In this document: piece by piece, positions 1 to 6,125 of the stretch | Layout: each line of letters starts with the position of its first letter | How positions within the stretch are numbered: position 1 is the stretch's first letter | NCBI GenBank assembly: GCA_036272735.1 | Contig: DATAYF010000647.1 | Location: 1 to 9,955, forward strand | Length of the DNA stretch: 9,955 bases | DNA from: DATAYF01 sp036272735 | Lineage (GTDB): Bacteria; Chloroflexota; Ktedonobacteria; Ktedonobacterales; Ktedonobacteraceae | Direction: 5' to 3' | The notes under the pieces: generated by a model | What the model was told of the DNA's origin: nothing | Database searches by the model: none | Seen by the model: only the letters and a program-made list of their open reading frames with translations | Made by a program: the position numbers and the translations under genes

Positions 1-43
1 GAGTTGGCTTGTACAGCCATGCGACGGAAACAGCAGCGTCGCG

Positions 44-110
44 CCTCTCCCGATAGACGAGAGGGGCTTAGCACGCAAAAGACGTGATAGGATGCATTCA
101 CTGATGCATC
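44..110. repeat. two small hairpins downstream of the VOC gene
   Basis: The 168 bases before the first gene's stop codon hold no gene I can support. Two perfect inverted repeats are visible. CCTCTC (44-49) pairs with GAGAGG (59-64) around a 9-base loop. GATGCAT (91-97) pairs with ATGCATC (104-110) around a 6-base loop. The second lies about 60 bases past the stop of the minus-strand VOC gene and is not followed by a proper T run on that strand. A terminator role is therefore possible but weak. Confidence 0.3.
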
Positions 111-168
111 AACGTTGAGATAAGTAGAGCCTAGTTCAGTGGTTTGGTCAACTGTTCTATCCCTATCC

Positions 169-1068
169 TCATTGGATAAGCTTGTCGGAGACAAGTGGCC
201 CGTTCGTGACAAACAGTACGTTTCCCCAAGGGTCACGCGTCAGAAAGCCCTGTTTCTGCTCTGTAACCGCTACTCCTGCCGTTTGCAACCGCGCGCATAC
301 TTTTTGCACCTCTTCCTGGTTGGGAAGCGCCACGGTGAAGAAGCGCAGCCCCACGCTATCAACTGATGGGCGCGGTGCGTCCTTGCTCTGCCAGGTATTC
401 AGGCCAATGTGATGATGGTAGCCACCGGCCGAGACGAAAAGCGCCTGCGGCATGTGAGCGATGATATCGAAGCCAAGCAGGCCATGATAGAATTGCTCCG
501 CCTGCTGAATATTGCCAACGCGCAGGTGCATATGACCAACCATGGTGCCTTCTGGAAAGCCCTGCCAATCCTGCTCCGTCAGCGATTGTAGTCCTTCGTT
601 CAAAAGCTGCTGGACATCGAGCGGGTCGCTTGCCATCCGCACCTGCCCGTCATCCTGCCAGTGCCACTCTGCGCGCGGACGGTCGCGGTAGAGTTCCAAT
701 CCGTTGCCGTCGGGATCATCGAGATAGAGCGCTTCACTGACCAGGTGATCGGCGAAACCGCTCAGGGGATAGTGTTCCTGCGCCATATGTGCAAGCACAC
801 GGGCAAGGTCGTTGCGACTCGGCAGCAGCGTGGCAATGTGGTAGAGTCCGGTTGTGTAAGCCGGTTGTGGTGTGGCCCCGCTCTGCTGGACAAGCGCTAG
901 CAAGGGATTGCCGCCCTGGGTGCCGAGTACCGCCGTCTGCTCGTTGCGCCTCAACTCGTGGAAGCCCAGTACCCGCGTGTAAAATTGCACCGAGCGGTCC
1001 AGGTTCGCAATCGTAAGCGCTGCGGTACCGATATGAGTAGCAGCGGGTAACGCGGCTTGGTTACTCAT
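169..1068 (-). CDS. two-module VOC family protein (CatE/glyoxalase-like, putative extradiol dioxygenase)
   Basis: The 299-residue protein has two tandem vicinal-oxygen-chelate modules, roughly residues 10-130 and 175-288. Its length and layout match CatE/YfiE-type proteins, which are annotated as catechol 2,3-dioxygenase or glyoxalase-like enzymes of the cytoplasm. In module 1 the three metal-binding positions are filled: His12 (THIG), His77 (LYHIA) and Glu125 (GNGLELY). In module 2, His181 (HMHLRV) and His220 (HHHIGLN) are present, but the place of the Glu is taken by Phe286 (DPWGNVLF). The likely metal site is therefore in the first module, which is an inference. The start is supported by an AAAAGGA ribosome site (complement of 1078-1084) about 9 bases upstream. 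The gene lies 96 bp downstream of an oxidoreductase gene on the same strand. The substrate cannot be read from sequence; the VOC fold is certain, ring cleavage is not. Confidence 0.85.
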   Translation of the reverse strand: MSNQAALPAATHIGTAALTIANLDRSVQFYTRVLGFHELRRNEQTAVLGTQGGNPLLALVQQSGATPQPAYTTGLYHIATLLPSRNDLARVLAHMAQEHYPLSGFADHLVSEALYLDDPDGNGLELYRDRPRAEWHWQDDGQVRMASDPLDVQQLLNEGLQSLTEQDWQGFPEGTMVGHMHLRVGNIQQAEQFYHGLLGFDIIAHMPQALFVSAGGYHHHIGLNTWQSKDAPRPSVDSVGLRFFTVALPNQEEVQKVCARLQTAGVAVTEQKQGFLTRDPWGNVLFVTNGPLVSDKLIQ

Positions 1069-1091
1069 GATGTGTCATCCTTTTTTCTTAT

Positions 1092-1124
1092 CGCCAGTGC
1101 ACTTTTGTGGTTGGCGCACTGGCG
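1092..1124. promoter_or_regulatory. 9+9 bp inverted repeat between oxidoreductase and VOC genes
   Basis: CGCCAGTGC (1092-1100) is perfectly matched by GCACTGGCG (1116-1124) around a 15-base spacer. It lies in the 96-bp gap after the oxidoreductase stop and 24 bp before the VOC start. Neither strand has a T run next to it, so an operator or mRNA structure near the VOC ribosome site fits better than an intrinsic terminator. Its function is unproven. Confidence 0.45.
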
Positions 1125-1164
1125 GTGCATAAGCAACTTACGACTTTACGGGCCAGGCAAGCGC

Positions 1165-2106
1165 TTAGTCAGCGATGTGCAGCACAATGCGCCCGTGTCC
1201 ATGGCCGCTCTGGCTAAGTTCGTGCGCCCGTTGCACCTCGCTCAACGGAAACGTTCTTGCCACGGCCACCTTGATCCGTCCCTCGTCTATCAGTTGCGCG
1301 AAAGTCTGCAAGAGTTCGCTGGAGACCTGGGCTGAAAACATAGCAGTGTGTACCCCACGCTCTTGCGCCTTCTCCTGCGATGGCTGGCCTGCTATCGATA
1401 CTACTGTGCCCCCACGCTTCACAACGAGCAAATCTTGTTCAAGCGTCTTTCCGCCAACCGTGTCCACCACGAGATCCACATCATGCACTGCCTGCTCAAC
1501 CACCGTGGATGTATAATCAATCACCGTTTCCGCGCCCAGGGAACGTACGAAGTCCACGTTGGTGCTGGATGTGGTGCCAATCACGTGTGCGCCCTTCCAC
1601 TTTGCAAATTGTACCGCAAATAGGCCCACGCCGCCAGCAGCCCCCTGGATCAGAACCTGTTGGCCCGCTTGCAGACCGCCGTTATCAAAGACCGCCTGCC
1701 ACGCGGTTGTGGCTCCTACCGGAATCGCGGCCGCCTCGTCGAAACTCAACGTCTCAGGTTTGAGTGCCAGGGTTTGCACGGAAGCCGCCGTATACTCGGC
1801 GTATGCCCCGCGCCTGCTCTGCCCGAAAACTGCCTGTCCCTTCTGAAACGCGGTTACGCCAGGACCAACCTCTTCCACTATTCCTGCTATGTCAACACCT
1901 GGTATATAGGGAAATTGCAGCACCGGCATAAAATCTTTTATCAGCCCCTGGCGAATTTTCCATTCGACTGGATTTACCCCCGCCGCGTGCACATGCACCA
2001 ACACTTCGCCTGCCTGTGGCGCTGGACGCTGCACCTGTTCAAGCTTGAGTTGTTCTGGTCCGCCATAGTTATGCACGTGTATGGCCTGGTTTGTGGATGT
2101 TGCCAT
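1165..2106 (-). CDS. NADP-dependent quinone oxidoreductase-type MDR enzyme (zinc-free)
   Basis: The 313-residue protein is a medium-chain dehydrogenase/reductase of the quinone oxidoreductase group. It has a GroES-like N-terminal half (about residues 8-125, with AGVNPVEWK at 42-50 and PGVDIAGIV at 69-77) and a Rossmann domain. The dinucleotide loop GAAGGVGLFAVQFAK is at 155-169. The typical C-terminal ending GRIVLHI is present. There is no cysteine anywhere in the protein, so neither the structural four-Cys zinc lobe nor a catalytic Cys ligand exists; this is the norm for zeta-crystallin-like reductases. Such enzymes reduce quinones or alkenals with NADPH in the cytoplasm. An AGGAAAGAGA stretch lies rather far (about 12-18 bases) before the ATG, so the ribosome site is mediocre. 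A cluster of inverted repeats lies 50-95 bp upstream. The exact substrate is unknown. Confidence 0.88.
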   Translation of the reverse strand: MATSTNQAIHVHNYGGPEQLKLEQVQRPAPQAGEVLVHVHAAGVNPVEWKIRQGLIKDFMPVLQFPYIPGVDIAGIVEEVGPGVTAFQKGQAVFGQSRRGAYAEYTAASVQTLALKPETLSFDEAAAIPVGATTAWQAVFDNGGLQAGQQVLIQGAAGGVGLFAVQFAKWKGAHVIGTTSSTNVDFVRSLGAETVIDYTSTVVEQAVHDVDLVVDTVGGKTLEQDLLVVKRGGTVVSIAGQPSQEKAQERGVHTAMFSAQVSSELLQTFAQLIDEGRIKVAVARTFPLSEVQRAHELSQSGHGHGRIVLHIAD

Positions 2107-2157
2107 GATGAATATATGTCTCTTTCCTGGTTTGTTTTGTTATACCTCTTGTCGAGT

Positions 2158-2200
2158 GTTTACTTGTGTTTTCTTAGAAACTTCACATTTGGAAGTAAAC
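2158..2200. promoter_or_regulatory. nested inverted repeats upstream of the oxidoreductase gene (candidate operator)
   Basis: GTTTACTT (2158-2165) is perfectly matched by AAGTAAAC (2193-2200). Inside this lie ACTTC-N7-GAAGT (2180-2196) and TTTCT-T-AGAAA (2170-2180). All three sit 52-94 bp before the oxidoreductase ATG, where promoter and operator would be expected. A possible minus-strand -10 TATAAC is at 2139-2144, without a clear -35. Redox genes of this type are often controlled by HxlR, MarR or TetR proteins, but no such regulator gene is in the window. The family of the binding protein is not known. Confidence 0.45.
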
Positions 2201-2286
2201 GACATAGCATCATGATATGACCCACGATTGTACTTCGTCAAGCTAAGGCAAATCTTCTTGATTAAGGCTCCATCACAAATAATGTT

Positions 2287-2685
2287 TTATTCGACGTTGC
2301 GTGCTGAATGGGGGAAGAGCCTACCAGCCTTATCCCAGGTGAGAATACGCCTGGGCGTCAGACGAATCACCTCTGGTCTAAAGTTTGACGAAATGGCCTG
2401 ACCTCCCTCAGGAAAAGCTTCTGCACGTGCACGGATTTCTATGCCACGTCCGCCCTCTGGTGTCATATCATCGACCACAAATGAGGCGAGTCCATTGCGG
2501 ACAATATTGCGGAACTTTTGCGTCTTGTCATTCCATGGCCCGCCAATATCAATTGTGTCCATCTCCGCGTTATAACGGAAGCTTACCGGATTATTCTGCG
2601 GCTCGCCATGCTGATTCACGGTTGCCAGCCTGCCAATCCATTGCGACCGTAAGTATTCCAACTCTGTTTCGGTAAATTTGCTCAT
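2287..2685 (-). CDS. PPOX-class F420/FMN-binding split-barrel protein
   Basis: The 132-residue protein belongs to the pyridoxamine-5'-phosphate-oxidase-like split-barrel superfamily. It resembles the branch annotated as PPOX-class probable F420-dependent enzymes. Seen in the sequence: an opening MSKFTETELEYL, strand pair GRLATVNQHGEP (18-29) then NPVSFRY (32-38), IDIGG (45-49) followed by a Lys/Arg-rich KTQKFRN (54-60), VVDD (70-73) and GIEIRARAEAF (81-91). The length is normal for the family. Such proteins bind FMN or the deazaflavin F420 and reduce or oxidise small molecules in the cytoplasm; which cofactor is used cannot be decided here. The start is backed by a strong GAGGT ribosome site (complement of 2691-2695) about 6 bases before the ATG. 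The gene is separated by 180 bp from the downstream oxidoreductase, so separate transcription is likely. Confidence 0.82.
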   Translation of the reverse strand: MSKFTETELEYLRSQWIGRLATVNQHGEPQNNPVSFRYNAEMDTIDIGGPWNDKTQKFRNIVRNGLASFVVDDMTPEGGRGIEIRARAEAFPEGGQAISSNFRPEVIRLTPRRILTWDKAGRLFPHSARNVE

Positions 2686-2734
2686 GTGATACCTCGTAAT
2701 TCTTACTAGGAAACGCTTTCACGCTCATGTTTTG

Positions 2735-2764
2735 TAGAGCAACAAACACATGTCTGCTGCTCTA
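2735..2764. promoter_or_regulatory. 30-bp imperfect palindrome upstream of the PPOX gene
   Basis: Bases 2735-2764 form a palindrome with 12 of 15 base pairs matching: arms TAGAGCA/TGCTCTA are perfect and the inner part ACA/TGT also pairs. It starts 50 bp before the PPOX start codon and about 95 bp after the acetyltransferase stop. There is no adjacent T run on either strand, so a protein-binding site is the better reading, with a weak terminator for the acetyltransferase as the alternative. Confidence 0.45.
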
Positions 2765-2858
2765 TTGTGAATAATAGCATCTTTCGGCCGGGAACTGTCT
2801 GTCCCTCATGCCAGTGCTATCCTGTCCCTTTGAACAGGAGCTTGGACGAGCGAGATCT

Positions 2859-3311
2859 TTACCGATAACTCTTGCGCAATCCTGGGCCAACATCACGAAA
2901 ACCATGCCTTTTGTAGAACGGAATCGCGCCTTCAGTCGCAGCGAGATCGAGGCGTGTATGTGGATACAAGAGGTGGCAAGCTTCGAGTAGCAGGCGGCCA
3001 TAGCCCTTGCTGCGATGTTGAGCCGCAACGAGCAGTTCCGCGATGTAGGTAGTAACCTCACCATCGGTAAGCCCGCGTACAAAGCCGACGACCTCTGTAT
3101 GGTCGGTGATGACCAGGGCGGGCCAGGAGTGCTGCCAGGCAATGAGCGCTTCTGCTGCTCGCCTAATGGGCGTGGGCCAATCCTCTATTTTTGAAAGGTG
3201 CTGGATAGCAGCAAAATCGTCTTCTTCCCAGCAACGTATTTGAACATTGGGCGGCAACTCAAGCGCCGCGAGCGCCGTCGTGAGCTGTTGTGAATGGTGG
3301 TTAGTTGTCAT
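2859..3311 (-). CDS. GNAT family N-acetyltransferase
   Basis: The 150-residue protein has the single-domain GNAT fold, with substrate-side helices about 25-60 and the core 65-145. The acetyl-CoA pyrophosphate loop is visible as HRSKGYG (99-105: Arg100-x-x-Gly103-x-Gly105) after the strand AELLVA (91-96). The conserved late motif PFYKRHGF (131-138) supplies Tyr133, which in many relatives acts as the general acid. The protein would transfer acetyl from acetyl-CoA to an amine, but the acceptor (small molecule, antibiotic or protein) cannot be read. The ATG is backed by GAGGAG about 9 bases upstream. The gene starts 49 bp after the stop of the XRE-NB-ARC-TPR gene on the same strand, so the two may share a transcript. 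Confidence 0.85.
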   Translation of the reverse strand: MTTNHHSQQLTTALAALELPPNVQIRCWEEDDFAAIQHLSKIEDWPTPIRRAAEALIAWQHSWPALVITDHTEVVGFVRGLTDGEVTTYIAELLVAAQHRSKGYGRLLLEACHLLYPHTRLDLAATEGAIPFYKRHGFRDVGPGLRKSYR

Positions 3312-3360
3312 GGCTGCAAACTCCTCGTGCGATATGCAAAGTAGCGTCGTTGCGCGTTGG

Positions 3361-5460
3361 TTAATACGCTGTGTATGGACGACTCAAAACGCGACTATAT
3401 TGCTGCATGGCCTGCACGCGCTGAGTGAGAGGCGCGGCCTTCTGAAAGCGTCCCTGTTTATAATAGATATTCGCCAGGCCGCTCAAGCAAATAGCCAGAT
3501 AAGCATGCTCGTCATTGCCAACCTGTTCCCAGATGGCAATCGCATCTTGCAAACATCGCTCGGCCTCTTGATAACAACCCTGAATACTATAAAGCTGCGC
3601 CATATCGTGGAGTAGAATGCCAATCCAGGGGTGATTATCGCCATGCAGCTTTTGACGGAGTGCTATAGCCTCATGGAAAAGTGCTTCTGCCTTCGCGTAT
3701 TGACCCAATTCTTGATATAGCAGGGCTTCACCATGCAGACTGTACGACAAGCAAGCATGATCCGCCGCACTATCCATCTGTTGCCGGAGCGCCGCAACTT
3801 GTTGAAAACGTTCTTTCGCTTGCCTATATCTGCCCTGTGTGACGTAGAGCATAGCCAATCCACTCAGGGCGTAGACTCTATCATCCGCGCTTGCTTCGTT
3901 CAAATTTTCGTATAGCCAAAGAGCGTAGAGCCAGAGTTGTTCGGCTTCATCGGCACGAGCGCGAACATAAAGATACCAGGCCGATTTTGTGGCTAAACGG
4001 GCGATGGGTAGCAATGCGCCGCCCCATTGTTGCGCTTGTTCCAGGCAATAGAGCGTGTGCGGCAGCAATTGTGCACAACATCGCCAGTAATCTCCGAGTG
4101 TAAAATCGAGTGGGAAGCTCTGCTCCAGATGTACCGCCGTATCTAACAACCAGTTGTGACGCGCCTCTGCGGACATGCTTTCTTTCAACAATGTGGATAC
4201 GAGCCGGTGCAGGTTGAGCGTTTCTGTGCGTGGATCACGCTGGACAAGCGAGTAGGTCAACAGAGACTTGAGAGTTGCGTTGAAGCGTAACGGATTGGTA
4301 GCAGGCGATGTGTCAGCGTTAATATATTGCAATAGTAATTGTTCGGAGATAGCAGTAGGGGCAAGGAAGGCGCACATCGTCAATAGATCGGCGGCCAATG
4401 GGTTGGTGCGTTGCAGTTGTGCAAAGGTCAGCGAGAAGGTTTTGACGACCGATTGTGGGTGATCGGCGAAGTCCGCACGTTCCTGCAACAGCGTGAGCGG
4501 TTGCTGCTCTAGCAGGCGTAAGAAATCAGATAAGCTACACCGTGTCTCTTCAATATACGCGCCAGCCTGATCGAGTGCTAGCGGGAGACCATCCAGCAGG
4601 TCGGTGATACTCTGCGCGGTATGGTATTCACTATGCATAACGTGTGACAACGTATCATGGTAGTTGCTGCGTCGCAAAAGCAACTGCAGCCCTTCAACGT
4701 CGGATAACGGTGCTAGCTCGATCCCTTGCGCAAGACCACCCAGTGCTTGTAGACGCGTCGTCATCAACAACGCGCCACGACGAGCCGCCGGGAGAAAGCG
4801 TTTCACCAGACCAATATCTTCAACATTATCGTAGATCAGCAACCAGCCACTATGTGTATCGAACCAGCGCATAACAGTGGCGATAAGCTGTTCGGGATGC
4901 TTGTTCAGTTGCAAGCGTTCAGCAATGGCGGTGTAACTGGCGAGCAAGCTATCGGAGCTGTCTGCCGTCACCCAGAACAGCGCGGAATAGTCCTGGTAGT
5001 GGCGATAGGCGTACTCAACGGCGGTTTGCGTTTTGCCCAGGCCACCAAGTCCCTGTAGCGCGTAGCTGTGTACATGTTCTGCTGCTTGTTCGTGCAGGAG
5101 AGCGTGTAGCTGCTGTAACGTCTGGGTGCGCCCTGTAAAAAAAGGATTGCGCTGGTAGGGAACGTGCCAGCGTGTTGGCAGTGCGGTTAAGCTGGCTTCG
5201 AGCAGTTTTTTTGTTTCTTGCTCGTCGAGATGAAGCTGGCGGGCCAGTTCCAGCACCATGCCCCGGCTATCGGGTAAGTAGTCACCCCGTTCCCACATGC
5301 CAATGGTGTTGCGGTGAACCCCCAGCCTATCAGCTAGCACCTGTTGGCTGACCTTTTTCTGCTTGCGCAAGGCTTTGAGTATCTCCCCAAAGGCAGCAAG
5401 TTCGAGCATATCCACAATTGCCTGTTCCCCATAAACAAAATGCACAGCGAGATTGTGCAT
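3361..5460 (-). CDS. XRE-type HTH, NB-ARC ATPase and TPR protein (STAND-class regulator)
   Basis: This is a 699-codon open frame with three parts. A helix-turn-helix of XRE type spans about 23-80 (VSQQVLADRLGVHRNTIGMWERG at 37-59). An NB-ARC ATPase follows (about 105-425) with P-loop GLGGLGKT (137-144), Walker B LLIYDN (207-212, Asp211), sensor MTTR (233-236), GLPLA (291-295) and a winged-helix LHRLV (417-421). The C terminus has about four TPR units of 42-residue type (about 528-685, e.g. ALLYQELGQYAKAEALFHEA). STAND proteins of this layout act as ATP-switched sensors: the TPR part senses a ligand and the HTH may bind DNA. The start is uncertain. ATG at 5460 has AGAGG touching it with no spacing, but a minus-strand -10-like TAAAAT lies just upstream, so a leaderless mRNA is possible. 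GTG at 5415 (AGG 5 bases upstream) or ATG at 5409, right before the HTH, are good alternatives. The true protein may lack the first 15-17 residues. Confidence 0.88.
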   Translation of the reverse strand: MHNLAVHFVYGEQAIVDMLELAAFGEILKALRKQKKVSQQVLADRLGVHRNTIGMWERGDYLPDSRGMVLELARQLHLDEQETKKLLEASLTALPTRWHVPYQRNPFFTGRTQTLQQLHALLHEQAAEHVHSYALQGLGGLGKTQTAVEYAYRHYQDYSALFWVTADSSDSLLASYTAIAERLQLNKHPEQLIATVMRWFDTHSGWLLIYDNVEDIGLVKRFLPAARRGALLMTTRLQALGGLAQGIELAPLSDVEGLQLLLRRSNYHDTLSHVMHSEYHTAQSITDLLDGLPLALDQAGAYIEETRCSLSDFLRLLEQQPLTLLQERADFADHPQSVVKTFSLTFAQLQRTNPLAADLLTMCAFLAPTAISEQLLLQYINADTSPATNPLRFNATLKSLLTYSLVQRDPRTETLNLHRLVSTLLKESMSAEARHNWLLDTAVHLEQSFPLDFTLGDYWRCCAQLLPHTLYCLEQAQQWGGALLPIARLATKSAWYLYVRARADEAEQLWLYALWLYENLNEASADDRVYALSGLAMLYVTQGRYRQAKERFQQVAALRQQMDSAADHACLSYSLHGEALLYQELGQYAKAEALFHEAIALRQKLHGDNHPWIGILLHDMAQLYSIQGCYQEAERCLQDAIAIWEQVGNDEHAYLAICLSGLANIYYKQGRFQKAAPLTQRVQAMQQYSRVLSRPYTAY
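5440..5460. promoter_or_regulatory. 7+7 bp inverted repeat at the divergent XRE/nuoB start region (candidate operator)
   Basis: ATGCACA (5440-5446) and TGTGCAT (5454-5460) are perfect inverted arms separated by 7 bases. They lie just downstream of a minus-strand -10-like TAAAAT (complement of 5466-5471) and within about 70 bp of the nuoB start. The site overlaps the first seven codons if the 5460 start is used. If translation starts at 5415 or 5409, it lies in the leader, a usual place for an autoregulatory XRE operator. Binding is inferred, not shown. Confidence 0.4.
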
Positions 5461-5510
5461 CCTCTATTTTACCATAGGAGCAGAACAATAAAATTGGGAG
5501 CATGAATGAT

Positions 5511-6077
5511 ATGAATGCAGAAAAACAAGCTTCGTGGAACGGACATAAACGGAAGGCTATTCCCGTAACTATGGCCCAGGAGCCAGGGGAGTATGTACCA
5601 GGGCAGCAGGAAGATCCCGTTGTACTCACGTCACTGGCGGATATGGTGCAGTGGGCGCAGAACTGGGCGCGCTCACACTCGGTCTGGCCGTTTATGTACG
5701 CGCTCGCCTGTTGCGGCATGGAGATGATCGCGGCAGCTTCGGCCCCGCAGCACGATCTCTCGCGCTTTGGCTCTGAGGTTTTTCGCGCCAGCCCGCGTCA
5801 GGCAGACCTCATGATCGTGGCTGGAACGTTATCCGTCAAGATGGCTCCACGTCTGAAGCGCTTGTATGAACAGATGCCGGAACCCAAGTGGGTGATTAGC
5901 ATGGGGCAGTGCGCCAACTCTGGTGGCGAGTTTTATGATAGCTACTATACCATTCAGGGTGTGGATACAGTTGTGCCCGTTGATGTGTATGTTCCCGGCT
6001 GCCCACCACGCCCCGAAGCGTTGATCGAGGGTATATTGAAGCTTAAAGAGAAAATTGCAAAGCAGGGGTTGCGCTAG
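5511..6077 (+). CDS. nuoB: NADH-quinone oxidoreductase subunit B (NuoB), isolated copy
   Basis: This is complex I subunit B, the carrier of the terminal 4Fe-4S cluster N2 that hands electrons to quinone at the cytoplasmic face of the membrane arm. All four cluster ligands are present: the tandem pair in ACCGMEM (Cys67-Cys68), Cys134 in SMGQCANSGG and Cys164 in VPGCPPRPEAL, counted from this start. The stretch PVDVYVPGCPPRPEALIEG is close to the family consensus. Two starts are possible. ATG at 5502 has GGGAG (5496-5500) only 1 base away, while ATG at 5511 has it 10 bases away, so 5511 is preferred. The first 35-40 residues are a polar extension before the usual VVLTSLADMVQWA beginning. The copy is alone: no nuoA, nuoC or nuoD lies on either side, although nuoB normally sits in the nuo operon. 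It is divergent from the XRE-NB-ARC-TPR gene. The frame is intact, which argues for function. Confidence 0.93.
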   Translation: MNAEKQASWNGHKRKAIPVTMAQEPGEYVPGQQEDPVVLTSLADMVQWAQNWARSHSVWPFMYALACCGMEMIAAASAPQHDLSRFGSEVFRASPRQADLMIVAGTLSVKMAPRLKRLYEQMPEPKWVISMGQCANSGGEFYDSYYTIQGVDTVVPVDVYVPGCPPRPEALIEGILKLKEKIAKQGLR

Positions 6078-6086
6078 CGCTAGCAT

Positions 6087-6121
6087 ACAATGGAGGGGGC
6101 AACTATCTGCCCCTCTATTGT
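6087..6121. terminator. bidirectional hairpin terminator between nuoB and the methyltransferase
   Basis: ACAATGGAGGGG-g-CA (6087-6101) pairs with TGCCCCTCTATTGT (6108-6121) around a 6-base loop. The stem has about 14 pairs with one bulged G and one G-T pair. It starts 10 bases after the nuoB stop and ends 5 bases from the stop of the convergent methyltransferase gene. The outer stem is A/T-rich on both sides of a G/C core, as expected for a terminator used from both directions, although the T runs are short. Confidence 0.65.
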
Positions 6122-6125
6122 TACG

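Noticed and set aside
91..110. GATGCAT/ATGCATC hairpin as an intrinsic terminator of the VOC gene.
   Set aside because: It is A/T-rich, about 60 bases past the stop, and not followed by a T run on the minus strand. It is kept only as a low-confidence repeat.
2709..2722. GAAACGCTTTC, resembling a catabolite-responsive (cre/LacI-type) element before the PPOX gene.
   Set aside because: The match is short with an odd-length centre and no central CG symmetry, and it does not resemble the sites near the local LacI gene.
2817..2840. TCCTGT/ACAGGA hairpin after the acetyltransferase gene as a terminator.
   Set aside because: Only 6 base pairs, an 8-base loop and no T run on the minus strand; too weak to call.
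2762..3142. Minus-strand open frame of 126 codons overlapping the acetyltransferase gene.
   Set aside because: It lies in another frame of a well-supported GNAT gene, has a composition without domain features and lacks a convincing ribosome site, so it is a shadow frame.
3361..5460. The NB-ARC-TPR protein as part of an antiphage defence system (STAND/Avs-like).
   Set aside because: There is no nuclease, protease, TIR or membrane effector domain fused or adjacent. The N terminus is an XRE HTH, and neighbouring genes are ordinary enzymes. A regulator role fits better.
5330..5719. Minus-strand open frame of 129 codons across the XRE/nuoB start region.
   Set aside because: It overlaps both the nuoB coding start and the HTH coding region in other frames and shows no recognisable domain.
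6073..6084. Perfect 12-bp palindrome GCTAGCGCTAGC at the nuoB stop, sharing TAGCGCTAGC with the 9103-9120 site.
   Set aside because: It overlaps the coding end and stop codon, and shared 10-mers are expected many times by chance in 10 kb. It lies just before a convergent terminator, where an operator makes little sense.
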